Positions 49,300-62,264 of a stretch of 64,000 bases of DNA are shown here, piece after piece. Within the stretch, counting starts at the first letter, position 1. The number at the start of each line of letters is the position of its first letter. A program made the translations under genes and the position numbers. The DNA comes from Marsupella aquatica (Eukaryota > Marchantiophyta): NCBI GenBank assembly GCA_973895155.1, contig OZ316895.1, positions 7,068,001 through 7,132,000 of the forward strand, written 5' to 3'. The notes under the pieces were generated by a model. It did not search any database and had not been told where the DNA came from. It worked only from the letters and a program-made list of their open reading frames with translations.

Positions 49300-50886
49300 T
49301 TGCCTGAATTTTTAATGTCAAGTTGTCATGAACTTTGCGAGAACCTAGCACATTTTCAAAATGTGCATGACATCTTGTCTACTTACTCTACAGGCTCATT
49401 ACAGACATCAACTGTTAGGGACACATTACCTTTGAATTTGGCAGATTGGGTTGATTATTTGAAGAGTTTTTGGATCTTCATTTTTAAGCAGCTGAAATTT
49501 TCCTGTATGGTCTCTAATGTCCAATGTATTGCCTTACAAAGTTTGAAACCTTTTTGAAATCATTTGTTTCATTTCCGATGAACATAAAGATGGTCAAATA
49601 TTCTAAATCATGATTTCACTTTACACTTGAATATTTTCATGTGGATCAACTGAGAAAGAGTATTCCTGAGTAATGACATGACATCTTGATGTCTTTCAGG
49701 TTCAAGGTAGTCAAGTTACCCAGGAGACCAGTTAGATAATGTAAGTCAGATCAGCTGCAAAGTAACTATTATTTAAGAGATTGTTTACAAGTTGCATTTG
49801 AGTCAAAAATGTAAATAATATTGTGAACAATCCATCCTAGCTTTGCCAATGCATCTGGGCTTCACAGACAAGTCGAGGCCCAAGTAGCATTTCAGTCAAA
49901 AGTGTAAATAATACTCTAAACAATCCATCCTAGCTTTTCCAATTCATTTGGGCTTCACAGACAAGTGGAGGTCCATCCTGGTGGGCTTTAGTTTCTGGAA
50001 ACCGAGTAATATTACAAATAGTGAGTATTTCACCCCTGTCCTGCTTCGCTGGCACCACTGTAGCTTAGTCGCGAGAGGCGAATTGCGTCACGTCTACGAT
50101 TTTGCACTTATAATAATCTTGAGGACCCTCTTTCTCAGCATCTTCGGACACAAAGCCCCTTCCGTAAAAGGACTCGCGAAGGACCATCAGCAACGCTGCT
50201 TTTCCTCAACTCTGTGCACAACTTGAGGCTTCGGTCTCAGATGCCTGGAAAAGTGGCAAGGCTGCTAAAGCACGAGTAGTTTCACGGAAATAATGACAAA
50301 GGAACACTTTTCACACAGTCTAGTACGTAGACTCGACTCCAAGACAGACTCTAAGACAGACACCATGAGAAATACTATTTTATTGTCGTATGATTACGCA
50401 GTGAATTCACGCAATACAGCGTCACAAAAGGCCACATTCTCACTTTCTCGGACTGGCGGAATCTGCAAGTCCAATCAAATTCGCCCCAACACGTACAATC
50501 GACAGTGTCGCGGACCTTTGTCAAGTCTTCGGGGGTCGATGCGGTCTTTTTTTGCCTTGAAAACCGAAAGCAGGCCCATCGGTCGATGCGGTCTTGGTTT
50601 TGTCCAAACTCGTTCCAAGGAAAAAGAAATAGGTGAGCATTGGGTGGTGCATGTCGCTGTGAATGTACTGGTGTAGGTGACGAGATGTGAGTCACTAACG
50701 GCGAAGCAGCCAATACCCGTGCGATTGATCGAGCCACCAAAGACCAACGAACTGGCTGTACTTTTGATTGGTCTCAGGACTACGTTTGGGATTACTTACG
50801 CGTGAAGGTTCCTTGAGCTAGACCCGGGTAGCTAGCAAACTGTGCACATTCAACTAATTTCCTGGAACCGGGTGACTGATGTTCCA
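49300..50886. other. Intergenic, promoter side of small gene copy B
   Basis: No gene. 49794-49974 is a tandem duplication of about 92 bp sharing AACAATCCATCCTAGCTTT and GGGCTTCACAGACAAGT. Opposing open frames at 50.3-50.75 kb lack family features and I treat them as chance. Confidence 0.5.
49794..49974. repeat. Tandem duplication, about 92-bp unit, two copies
   Basis: Both copies contain AACAATCCATCCTAGCTTT and GGGCTTCACAGACAAGT. The few differences suggest a fairly recent event. Confidence 0.75.
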
Positions 50887-50894
50887 TATATAAG
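50887..50894 (+). promoter_or_regulatory. TATA box of small gene copy B
   Basis: TATATAAG. Transcription would begin near 50920. The following 330 bases contain no ATG before 51250, as expected for an efficient leader. Confidence 0.6.
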
Positions 50895-51249
50895 CAGTGC
50901 ATCGACTGCGCTTGAATTATATCAGCTTCTCCTCATTCTCATTCACGCACCGCTTGCCCATACGATTGCAGCATTCACAACTCTCTCAATTGCAGTTCCT
51001 GATTTTCAGTCGCTCAGTCTCTTTGCTCAAACAGTCGTGAAGACTGAGCGGAATTCGTGCAAGAGCGGAATTACGTTGCTGACTCTGGTGAAGTTCCAAA
51101 GCTTTCTCGCATTGCATTACGAAAGTGTGTCAGTCTTCAGAGTGTTTAATTCTTGTAGCCCTTCGAGTTGGTTCTACTACTCCAACTTCATATTTCTGTC
51201 AGTCAGTTTTGATCTCTCAAAAAATACATTCGAGCGTTCCTTGTCGAGA

Positions 51250-51453
51250 ATGGGTTCCTCGGAGAATAATGCTGGTGGTGCACCGAAGAGTTCCAAGTGG
51301 TATGGTAAACTGATCGGAAACAGCAAGGTGTCGAGTTCAGATGGCGAACCGAAACAAGCAGTGCCTGAGGTGCACAAGGGACGATCGGCATCGAAGTCGC
51401 CACCTCTCGTCGTGAACTACTTCCCATCCGGCCAGGGGTTACTTCGCCTCTAG
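51250..51453 (+). CDS. Small protein with C-terminal VVNYFPSG motif (67 residues), copy B
   Basis: Paralogue of the gene at 31092-31331, in the opposite orientation and 20 kb away. N-terminus MGSSENNAGGAPKSSKWYGK; after GNSKV comes a short acidic and basic linker, then SPPLVVNYFPSGQGLLRL at the end. The ATG at 51250 is the first after the TATA box at 50887. The frame stays open upstream of it, but that part is beyond the TATA box and not shared with the paralogue. There is no signal peptide or transmembrane segment; the protein is basic and probably soluble. The first bases after the stop (TAGCTAGATC) match the paralogue. I do not recognise the family. The conserved ends and variable centre suggest a peptide whose two termini are the working parts. 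Confidence 0.75.
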   Translation: MGSSENNAGGAPKSSKWYGKLIGNSKVSSSDGEPKQAVPEVHKGRSASKSPPLVVNYFPSGQGLLRL

Positions 51454-51671
51454 CTAGATCGATCGATCAAGCATCAGGGATCAATGGCTTGCAAATTACT
51501 TTTAATTTCAAATTATCGTGCTCGATTGGCTTCTCAATGTGGGATAATCGAGCAGGGTGCTGGCTTCCCGCTGCAAATAGCCCGAGCTACAGCTAGTTTA
51601 CGATAGTTGTCTATCGGATTGTCAATGATCTATCTGGACATTTGCAGACCACTCGTCATCATTGAGCGTTG

Positions 51672-51843
51672 CAGCATTCCATCCAGAAAGGTGGCAAAAG
51701 TGACCTTTTGACTGGTGCTGATAGGCGTCTGGGTCAAGAGATTGGTGAGCTACCTGAGCATTCCATCCACAAAGGTGCCAAAAATGACCTTTGACTGGTG
51801 CTGATAGGCTTTTGGGTCAAGTCCGTCGAGACATTGGTGAGCT
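51672..51843. repeat. Tandem duplication, 86-bp unit, two copies
   Basis: 51672-51750 and 51758-51843 share GCATTCCATCCA, TTTGACTGGTGCTGATAGGC, GGGTCAAG and ATTGGTGAGCT. It lies 220 bases past the stop of small gene copy B, possibly in its 3' region. Confidence 0.8.
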
Positions 51844-51849
51844 TGAGGT

Positions 51850-53369
51850 CAATTTCTTCCTTCTGCGCCAGCTCTTGGGCATCACAACTAGGGTGAGAAA
51901 ATGGCCCTGACCAGAAGAGTTGAGAAGATTTGGTCTCATTCGATGGGGCAAAATACAAGCCGGTGTGATACTCGATGTCCCAAGCCCTGTCTAGGAAGAG
52001 ATTCAAGTAAGAGTTCCAGGAATCCAGGTGACTTGTGATGCCAGTGTCACAAGTTCAGTTCAAATTGCAAAATTAACTCAATATATAGAGACGGGCCGGT
52101 CAGATCAGCTGTACAAATGGCTCTTCTATTGTAGTGCATAATGAACTGCTAATTTCCGTAATTTGAGAATTGCAATTGCAAATTTTTCAGTGTGAACAGA
52201 TTCATCATTTGATTTGAACGGCTCCTGTTCATTTTCTACCGTGGGTATCGGACGCCAGATGTCAGTTAATTGCAATTGACTACGTGCTCACTCTGTTTCG
52301 GAATAAAACAGACCCTATTTCAGTAAGGATATTGAGGCAACCAACACTGGACATTATGAGGAAATCCTTGAGTGGATGGATAGACTAAAATTATCACAAA
52401 TTTAATTTGTACTCTCTGGTGTTGTTGGATTCATACGATAATTATGTAACGCGGAAGAAGGAATTTGCTGAATGCAAGGCACTGCGGACACAAATGGATG
52501 GGTGCTATGCTTTTTGGCACTCTGTTGCACTCTGATACATTGGCATGTTCGGGTCGAATCTTTACCCCTTGTGAACGTTGATCACAAGGTAATCTGATCA
52601 CCCAACAAGATCACATACCTTGGGTATCTGATTGAATCTGATGAATGCTAGTACTGGCCAGTTTTTCCTACTTCGGTGGATACCCAATGTATGTGATCTT
52701 GTCGTCGTTTCTCGTCAAACCACAGTGCTCAGTATTTCGACTCCTCCACAGATTGCTCTGGCATCGTTGCATTGTAAAATGTGAAAAGACCTAGGAAGAG
52801 CGGAGCGTGCTGATCGAGAGCCACAACGAATTTCAGCGACCATTTGTCTTTGGATGAACCGGAAGCAGTTAGATTTTGAAGTGACAATTGATGTTAACCC
52901 TCCATCATCGACTGGCAATGGACTCAAACGCTTTCCATAGCGCCCACAAAGAGGCTGTTGGTGCTTAATGGAAAGTGCCCTCAATGGCCGTCGAACTCCA
53001 AAAGGTGAGAACCAACTGGTGAACTGAGTACACAGTAACCAGTACTGATCTTTGCAATTAACACTCCATGACTGTTGCGACATGCCCAAGAGTGTCAACA
53101 AGAATCCCAGCCAATATTGAGAGGGTTAAACCCTGCAATCCAATGCCTCCTTTATTTCGTTTGTACCTAGGTGTAAAGGCACGAATGGATCCTGTTTATT
53201 TATCCCTTGAGCGACTTCTTTTCAGTTATGCACCTACTTTGTAGATGCACGTTTCTATGCCTACTTCCAGCATTTCTTTCAACATCACAAGTACGCATAA
53301 TTAGAAGTCCTACATTTCTTACTTTTTGAATAGACAAGCAGTTGTCTCCCTCGATTACAGAAGGCACAG
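51850..53369. other. Intergenic and 3' side of TERT
   Basis: No gene I can support. A 128-codon minus-strand frame at 52715-53101 ends well before TERT's last exon and has no recognisable features. The final few hundred bases before 53370 are probably TERT 3' untranslated sequence. Confidence 0.4.
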
Positions 53370-56300
53370 CTAGTATTTGATGAATTTGAACAGAGACGAC
53401 CGTCTTTCATCGGTGGCAGATGAGAGATGCGGGCATCCTCTCAATTTGGCGTACTTTGCCATCTGCAGTTTAGTCCGCAGCATGTTGACGAGATTTGGGT
53501 AGCGTGCTTGCTTCCGTTTGAGCACCCTGTAAAAGGCTACAAGTGCAAGCCATTCCAGCTCCTTGTAAGGAAAGTATGCCTCAGCGTCTGCTCCCACACT
53601 GTGCATCTTATGTCTTAATAACCCATACATATACCTGCAGAATAGGAGATATGGAACGTTGTCAGATATATATTTGTCAATCAACATGTGTGTAAATTTT
53701 AAAACGCATAATAAAGCGAGCTCTAAGGGCTCAGAACAAAGCTACGACATGTAGGGTACTGAAGACGCAGATATGAAGATACCTTATAGCACAATCAAGT
53801 GCTTTGTAGAGAAATGGCTCATTGATCCCAGTTACACGAGGTAAGCAGCAGACATATGCATGGAATTTCATTGCGCAAAGCAGGAATGCTTGGAAGGCAT
53901 TGAGTCTTATTGTTGCAGGGGAGTTTATTCGGGGGTCAAAAAACAATGCATGGCATTTAGGCCGCATATACTGGCACATTTTTAAGACCAGCTGCCAACC
54001 CTGGTTCTTCTCCCTTCTCACTGTCAATGCTGATCTGATGTGCTCCCCACAATACCTGCGACGTATGGAGAGACGTTTTAAGCTCCTCGAACTAATGGAG
54101 CTAAACTCCACATATCATGACGTCACGAATGAAGCACCAATATAAATAAGGCTAGGATCTCATGACATCACCAACATGTAAGTAGTCAGCTAGCTGCTGG
54201 AACCTCGACTTTTATGGCCATGCAATAACCTATGTTGGACAGCCAATGCAATGAGCAGGATGACCGAACCTTGTGTAGTCTGCTTGGAACTCCAGGGTAA
54301 AGCAGTTGATGAGAAGGCCACTCCACCGCATAAAGCAAGCACCGTCCTCACTTTTATATACTTTCCTTGGTAAAACCTCGTTCCCTAGCTGCAAACGGAA
54401 GCTGGTGGCTGTCTTCCTCTTATTGGCTTGGCAGCCATACTCTTTGCAACCCCTGTGCATGCTTTCAACGAAAAGCTTTGCTCCACGTTCAGATGTAGAA
54501 ATGAAGAGCGAGTCATCGATTAGTCTCAACAGCACAGAATCCCTTTCAAAGGTTCCAGTTTTTTCACAGCCCTCATCACAAACGGAAGTCAAGTTGTTGT
54601 CTTGAAGCCTAGAATGATCACTTTCAGGATTCGCTTCGTTACAGACAGACGGATTACTTTCCACAAAACCATCCTGACCTGTATCTGATACCTCCAAAGA
54701 TAATCCTAGCATTTTCTCGATGTCAGCACATTCATGAAACCGTGCGGCGCTGGCAATGGATGATGTCAAGCATGGGCCCCTCTCAGCAATCCCCCCGTTC
54801 GTCTCACGAAGTTCAGAGATTGTATCGAGTGAATGATTGGAGGTTTCAGTTGCGTGAGATTGCATAACAGGAAGGAGGCTGTGCACTTCAAAATGACCAT
54901 AGAACAGTGAACACAATAGAGATGACAAAATACTGCCCTGGGGTATACCAACTTTTTGCTGATAATAATGCGAACCAATCTGTACAATGTTCTCTTTCAC
55001 ATGTTCTCCCAACATGGCTAGAACATGATCACGCCGCACACTGGTACTGAACGCCTAGACCAAGTAACAAGTACAAATTCAGTACATCCGTCACAAGAAG
55101 TTATTCACAAAGTTCTAAGTCAAAACTTGCTGGGTTCTCACTTTTCCCCTGGGTACGTCTACAGATAGGATTTCGTAGTGAAGAGGAACATGAGGTCGGA
55201 AACCAGTACTTTTAAAGAAGCACCAGACACGACCCTTCTACCATGAAAGTCCTTGCCTGGATCGCAGGACAATTATTGGAATTTGTTTTGAAGGGCAATT
55301 GAGGAGGGGAACCATGAGTGAGTGGGGAGAATCAAACTTCAAATTCAAGGGTGTCGTCATTATACTTGTCATCCAAAGATCTGGCAAATGAAGGTTGCAG
55401 TAAGGACTGGTGTAGGTATAGAGCGGAATGGCAGAGAAAGTACCTTGTCTACGAAGATGCAGTGAGACCGCTTGGTGGCGAGGTGGCGTACTTTATCAAC
55501 GAATTTCTCAGGCTCGTCTGCCGGTCTGCATGTTCTACCATGCGAGACTCTGACTGAGGCTAGAGTTGGAGTAATACAAGTGTATCTTGCTACCTTGTAA
55601 TTTGAGCTGTGCACAAAACTTTCCGCTATGTCTTGCAATTTCTCCTGCGGAATGTTTTCATAAGCCTTGGTCATATCACAGACAGCCATGAACAGGCGTG
55701 ACATTCCATTGGGAGACTCCTTCAGTTGCATAATGAAGGGGAGGACCTTTCTATGGACATCGCAATATCCAAACACAGAAGATCCCAAATCCTCAGGGTG
55801 TGCATCTTTTTCAAGTTTCAAGCAGCAATGGGCGTCTCTCAGCACAGAGTTAATCGACCTGAAAGAAAAACTTAGACTTTTCTTGGATCTCTTCTGGAGT
55901 TTACGAGAATCTAGAGCACTTAATGAACTTCTCTTCTTGTTAGCTCGGGGTGACGATGATGAACCGTTCGTAGCTGCTGAATTCAAGGACAAACCCACCA
56001 AAAGCTCCTTTTCCCCAACTGCAAACCTCTCAGCAGAGGTTGAAGAGGATGCTTCACAGAGTACCCCAGCGGCGGACTGGGACAGGTTACTCACAATTGA
56101 AGACAAAACTTTGCCACGACTGTCGGAGCACGCACCCGCTGAGAGTTCCCTTGAAATGTTTTCAAATACCTGGCACAAAGTGGCCTTTCGCTTAGTTAGC
56201 ATGCTAAACTTTAGAGTACCTTGGGACGAAGCTGCAAGATTTGCAATGGGCCGCAGACCGTTCTTTTTAGGCAAAAGTCGGATCTGAGAGAAACCGAGTA

Positions 56301-59300
56301 CTCTTGAATTCAAAATCTGCGCTAATGCCGGCCTGCTCAACTTCTTATAATTTTTGCTCGTCAGCTCTCTCATCCCACTTAAACGGATCCTCGCCCACAC
56401 AGGCTTCCGATAGTAGAATACGTTTTGCCTGTGATTCTCATTTTCGGTGACATAAAAATGAGCACGTATGAGGGGTACAACAAGACTTGTAAATAGCCAG
56501 TACAGCCACAATTCCAACCTTCTCTGCTGCAAGGCCCTTTCTTCAACGGTGGCTCTTCCTGAAGGCATTTCTGGCATGGTATTGTCCTGACTACACTGGA
56601 AAGCTAGCCATGAAAAGCTTGATAGCCGTAATTTGAAGAGTGCGTGCATAACGTTAAACTTCTCGTGCCTACGCAGACCTACAAAATGAGCAATAATGCC
56701 CCGCAAGGCTCTCCAGCTCCGCAAACAACCCAGCATTTGTTGAGGTATGATACTTCGACAGACAGCCCATAAGAATCCCACTACCTTGCTGTGCATGGTG
56801 TAGCATGATATCAGTTCGGCTTGTTTGTTTTTCTCAATTACCGGTTTATCATCCAATGAGGGTTTAAATGCCTCCTCTGGTTCGGTCAGTTCAAGAGAAC
56901 TTGTAAATGTTTGTTGAGAAATGGAACTGAATTCCCTCCTTTCCGCAACTATTTTTGAGGGACTCGTCCTCTTTGTCTCCGAGAGTGTTGCCATTGTTCT
57001 TTCCCTTTGTGGATAGTTTTGGCCCAGCAATAGGCTCATGATCTCCTGTACTGCAGGCGCAGGACCTTGAGACGAAAGTTCTTCTTTCTTATCTTCATGC
57101 ATGTCCTTGCCAAGTTCGCCATTCGTCGTTTCAGTCTTTAGAGTCTAGCGAGCATATTCAAAGGGACCTCTCAGTACGCCAGGTAGAGCACCAGTAACAT
57201 GGTAGCAAAATATGACTCTAGCTCATTGTCAGGAATGTTAACTGATGAACTGTTCCAAAATGATGAGAATACACATAGAATACACGGTACGATAAGGTGA
57301 TTCGATGTAAATAAGGAATACCATACTTTCATATTAACCGACATTACATACTGTAGAATCAAGCTCGATAACAAAAGGACAGAAACGAACAGAAAACTTT
57401 TCAAAGTTCGGAATTTCGGTGGCTGTTTATACCTGTGATTCTGACAAAAGAGCAGAAGCAGGGGGAGAATCGTTTTGGATCGAGTGGAAACCGTCAGGAA
57501 GTGGACAGTGACGGCCAAGCAGACGAGAAAATGCACAACGCCTGGCCTTTGAAAGTAGTTCTTGTAGCAGCTTGTGAACGGACCTGAATTGACTGCTCCG
57601 TCTAAAGAACCCACCAATGGATGAGTTTCAAGGCTTCTCAGATTTCAAACTTCTCAACACATCACTAGAAGCCCACAGAAAACCCACCTATGAGCTAATT
57701 TCATGAGAATCGACTACTCATCAACAGCATTGTACTTGGAACGGGCCTATCCTACTAATAAAGAACTCATTGATGGGTGTTTAAGGATGCCAGACGCAAT
57801 TGAAAATGCCATTGATAAATGGATAATGCATTCATTGCCCTTACCAAACATGTTCAAGCAAGGAAATATTGCACCTACCCAGACTTAATTTTTGACATGC
57901 TATTGATTGCATGCATATGGCCCCCTGAGACACAACATTCTAAAACCTTGCAGTGATCTCCAAAAATAGTAGAGAACAGACGAGCCACTCCAGTCTCGTC
58001 TGGCTTAGAAGTATTGAGAATATCTTGATTGCAGTCAAGCCAGCACAAGATCACTTTGCCTTAAGCCTTCAAATACTAAGAAATAACACGAAGTCGCAAG
58101 TGCTGTAAAGTCATCCATCAAAACAAATATCTTGTCCCATTTTGTGATATTTCAATGCAGCTCTTGATAAACAGGTGAAGGATACGCTTAGCAGGTAAGC
58201 CAGGATGGCAAGAATAGTTAGAGTTGTAGAATATCGGAGCACGATCGATTAGCCTTTCAGGCTCGGCACCAGTTGTTCTCGTACCGTACCGGAACCTCTT
58301 TCTTTGCGGTGTATCTTCAGGAGCCCGACGTCCAAAGCTTGTTCCACCAGTAAGTTCCGCACACGGAAGACGGCAGCCAGCGTCTGACTTGTCTGAGACC
58401 TGGAGCGGATGGAACCCCTGTGGATGTAAATGTGATTCTTCCTTGCCCGTCTTTGTGATCACTTCTTCCACCTTTGCAGCAGGCTTCTGTAGCTGAGAGA
58501 TCTCGACCTGTGTTGCAATCCCTGACTGACCTCCGCAACTTTGAAGGGGTGGATCTGCTTGGAAAAGAGATGGATGCAAGAAATCTTTCAGAGCTTTAGT
58601 TCATGTTCTGACGAAGTTTAGACTTCATTGGAGGAAGCAGTTCTCTGTTTCAGAAGAGACTCCGTTCTAACAAAGTGGGCAAGAAATATACTTTCAAAGT
58701 AAAAGAAAGTCCACAAATCTTCCCATGAGTAACGGCCTACTCCAAACATTTAGCAAGTTGTGTGATACAAACTGAAGAGCACCAAGACAGAAACCACCAA
58801 CGGATTAAAATATAATCGATGTCCATAAACATGCAACATGTAGCACGTTTTGCTGTGTCAAGTGGAGAGATGTGACTGCATGCAAATTCGAAGCATACAC
58901 TCCTGTATATTAACACTACGATTACGGTAGCCTGTGCAGAACTGATGATGGGTCAAGCTTATGGACTTTCTGTCGATGTGGGCTTTACCTTTCTGAACCA
59001 ATTCTTGGCAGGATTCTTGCGCTTGTCGCAGTTTCCTCCGCTTCCAACTGGGCAACCTTACTCGTTTCTTTGAACTGGAACTACCTTCAACTTTTGATGG
59101 GGAAGCACAAGTATCTTCACCCGAACGACTATCCCTCCGGGCATGATTTGAAAGATGTGAGGAGGCTGTCTCGTATTTCAAAATCCCTCCTTCCAGCTCC
59201 ATGCAGCTTTCGGTACTCTTCTTCGTAATCTTGCCGCGCTCCATAACCGGATGTACCATGCCTTTAACATCAGCTGATACCTGATCTGGTATCCTGTTCA

Positions 59301-61708
59301 GGGTATTCTCCACCGGAGAAAATCTGTCTATTTCAATCTTTTGATTCAACTTCCGTCTCTTCCTGGAATCATATGACGGAGGATTCCCGTCGTCATCGAG
59401 CAGTCCTTTGTTTTGAACTGAATATTCAACAGTAGCTCCTTGTGGAGCTCTCCTCGAACACAAGTTTTGAAGATTAGATTCTGAACACGTCGCTGGCAAG
59501 TCTTGCTGAGAATTGTTACCAGACTGGAAAGTAGCATCTTTGGATGTGTCCACCTCGTCAAGTCTCACAATCTCACCATTCTGAAATATATTTCCCCCAG
59601 ATCCGCGCCTTTGCCTTTTACTACCGATCTTACGCTTGCTTGGATCATACTGTTCGCTGTATCCATCAAGGACATCCGTCTTCAGTCCAGATTCAGCACT
59701 TTCCGTCCTGTGTCTCTTCAGGGAAGGTGAAAGAGTGAAGTTGGATGTTTGATTCCTGACAACCCCTGTGAATTTCTGCCAAGACAATTCTCAATTTCCA
59801 GGATAGGCCTGCTTTGACTTATCGGCAGGGGAGGTAGTGTCATCAACCAAGGGTTCTTCAGAGGAATATAAGAAATTTTTTCCTAGAGTAGTAACTTGCA
59901 AATCCATTACAAAGTTTCCAAAGTCTCTGCACTCTCACCTAGTTTTCGTGCTGGTTGCTTCTCTTCATCTTTGACAAGATGAGAGTGTAAATTTCTCCCC
60001 ACCTGTTTGTGCTGGCGCGTGCAGGATTTGGACGTCCAATTCTTACGGACAACAGCACCAAGCATTCTCTCTCCAGGATGTAGGGATAGAGACCTCCTAG
60101 GCATTGGTACAACACAACTTGTCGGGCCTCCTGACACTTGAAGAAAGCATTTGTTGGGCAAAGGAGAGAAAACAGCTGCATAAGTTAGTAGATGCAGCAT
60201 GATCAAGTCTCCTACCTGCACACCAATCACAAGAACATTTATTAAATAATCTTAAAGCCCATGGGTTTCCAAACAGGGCCAAGGGTTGCTAATCATGGGA
60301 ATTCAAATATATCAGAGTATGGTTTACCTGCATGAAAAGAAAGGACTAGTTTGAAAATGCAGTACTGTACTAAAAACAGGCTTCACGAGTTCTGAGAATT
60401 ACCCGGGAAAGTAGCATCGTCCAGCTTGGAGAGTTTACAATATCCACTGAAGCGTTCTCACATACACATTCGAGTCCAGGTGGAGAGCGCCGCTGGCCAG
60501 AGTCGACTACTGACGGTCGCAACTGTAAAATTGAAGAAATCGGGTGAAGTCAACAAAGGCGTCTTCACCATAATATTCGTAAGTTGTTTTCTACCGGATC
60601 GTTGCTTTAATTGAGTGAAACACTACATATGCAACGTCCTTAAAGCATCATCTAACCCGATTTGATCGAACGAATAGTATAGGTTGACATTTCTAAACTT
60701 GTTGCATGGTGCAATCCAAAAGTTGTCTGCTACTGGTATTGTTTTTATTTCAGACAGACGAAATAGCAACGCCCTGTCTCCGATGCATCTTAAGATTAAA
60801 GATTCTTGGGAAGCTCATGGGATTAACGAAGATACTTCCAAATGCCGTTTCGTCACGTAGGTAAAGAATGAGGTAAACTACAGATCAGCGTAACAAAGCT
60901 CGGGGAAACCTGTACACCTGAAGACAGAGGAACACTGACCTTTCGATAGCCTGAGCAGAGGACGTGAGAGGGTTTATCCTCTTGTTGAAATTTCAGGACT
61001 ATGACTCTGTCCACGATCTGCAACACTTCCATCAACAGAATGTTGAACTATAAGACATAATCTCACAAATTAAGTTATGTACGGGACAATTGCGAATCCC
61101 TGTTACGCGAAAAATCGGTGAACTGGCGAATGCGTACTTGGTGACCGACAGAGTTGGCGAATTGTCGTAACAAAGAGTACTGGGAGCTGTCAGTTCCAGT
61201 GACTTTAAAATGGCTTTTATGGGAACACTCAAGAAAATGAAATATCACCATTTCTGAACAATAGCTACACAGCACGCTTCCATTAGTCCATTCACGCCAA
61301 TCACTCATCACCAATGATTAGCATTTGTCAAATTCGCATGGGCATTTGCAAAGTGAGAAGCTGAGTCACAGAGAAGCGGTTAGGCTCAAATAGAAGCTGT
61401 GGACATGCCTGTTCTTGCGTCCAACGCTGCTCAAATGAGACATGGCCCAGACTTGGCACCGTCTCCGGCATCACAGCGTAGCTGTTTTTCAGAAGAACGC
61501 AGTACTCCGGAGGATCTCCATCTCCTATCAGTCTCTCCGCAGCTTGCTTACGCAACTCTGCAGCTCGCAGCCGACAGTCGCCACCACATCCACCGCTCTC
61601 ATCACTCAAATGCAACGATTTGGTGATCAGATCGAACAGTAGATCATAGAATGTCTGCAGTTCATTCGTGTACAGATTGGAGAGGACTCGTGGTGGCCAG
61701 TCCGTCAT
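53370..61708 (-). CDS. TERT: Telomerase reverse transcriptase, 12 exons, 1795 residues
   Basis: Catalytic protein of telomerase, adding telomere repeats with an RNA template in the nucleus. Exons: 61708-61409, 61017-60940, 60522-60403, 60215-59939, 59765-58899, 58593-58186, 58023-57879, 57601-57433, 57144-55444, 55054-54270, 54055-53783, 53634-53370. Total 5388 bases; all phases close. The 58899/58593 pair is the least certain. TEN domain: VGDLIMLHLLTYAAVFSPLP, residues 167 on. RNA-binding region: GLPAK-HILNTSKPDETG across exons 6-7, VHKLLQELLSKARRC, CP region about 909-969, T motif about 1002-1042 (FYVTEN, VFYYRKPVW). RT: motif 1 RLLPKKNGLRPIANL (1077), motif A Asp1278, B' GIPQGS (1391), C Asp1535-Asp1536, E FMRWSG. 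Angiosperm TERTs are about 1100-1270 residues; extra length lies in the linker (exon 5), between motifs 2 and A, and between B' and C. The start is the first ATG after an in-frame TAG at 61910. Confidence 0.95.
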
Positions 61709-61740
61709 TGCAACAAGAAACAGAGGCCACTCTTCCTCAA

Positions 61741-61791
61741 TTAAGTCCACATCAATCTCCTCCACAGCAGAATAAGCTCTTGCAGCAGCAT
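61741..61791 (-). promoter_or_regulatory. Upstream ORF before TERT (16 codons)
   Basis: ATG at 61791, stop TAA at 61741, ending 32 bases before the TERT ATG and in another frame. It would act only if the transcript begins upstream of 61791, which the sequence does not prove. If transcribed it could lower TERT translation. Confidence 0.35.
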
Positions 61792-62264
61792 TCTCGTTGA
61801 CAGGACAGGTTCTTTGGGATTCGCAAATTGGAGGCTCTTCCGTAAATCTCTTCGAAGAGATTGCTCTGAAGTGCAGTCCTCGAGAATGATGAAGCAGCGG
61901 AGACGAATTCTACCAGTGTCTCGACGAAGACGTCGAGTTTTCGAACAAAAAAGCCTCAGTCTCATCTGATCACAACGAGTGAACCACTTCACCAAAGAAG
62001 GGCCCAAAAGAAGCAAAAGAAGCAAAAGAAGCGAAATACAGAGGAGAGTTATGACAGAAAGGACTCTCTCTCATCAACGGTGAGGCAGCGGCTCAACAGC
62101 TACATTGCTACATTCACCTTTCAACGTTCATACTTTGAAAGCTGATGATTCTCTCAACGATCAGCGTTCCTTGTGGAGGAAGGATAGTTCTGGGCGGGAA
62201 GAAACTTTAAAAGTACATCATGCATTTCGTGAAGTTTCCCTTTTGCTCTAGAGGGCTTTGGTGC

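Noticed and set aside
50293-50747. Overlapping open frames on both strands upstream of small gene copy B
   Set aside because: They overlap each other on opposite strands, lie before the TATA box of copy B and lack family features.
50842-51249. Longer N-terminus for small gene copy B
   Set aside because: The open frame begins upstream of the TATA box and the extension has no counterpart in the paralogue.
52715-53101. 128-codon minus-strand ORF
   Set aside because: No recognisable motif and no promoter seen. Probably chance, near the TERT 3' side.
55667-56287. 206-codon plus-strand ORF opposite TERT
   Set aside because: It is the antisense shadow of TERT exon 9 and has no features of its own.
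59907-59938. TERT exon 4 ending at a later donor (59911)
   Set aside because: That donor gives phase 2, which does not match the acceptor at 59765. The strong donor CTAG/GTGAGAG at 59939 gives the matching phase.
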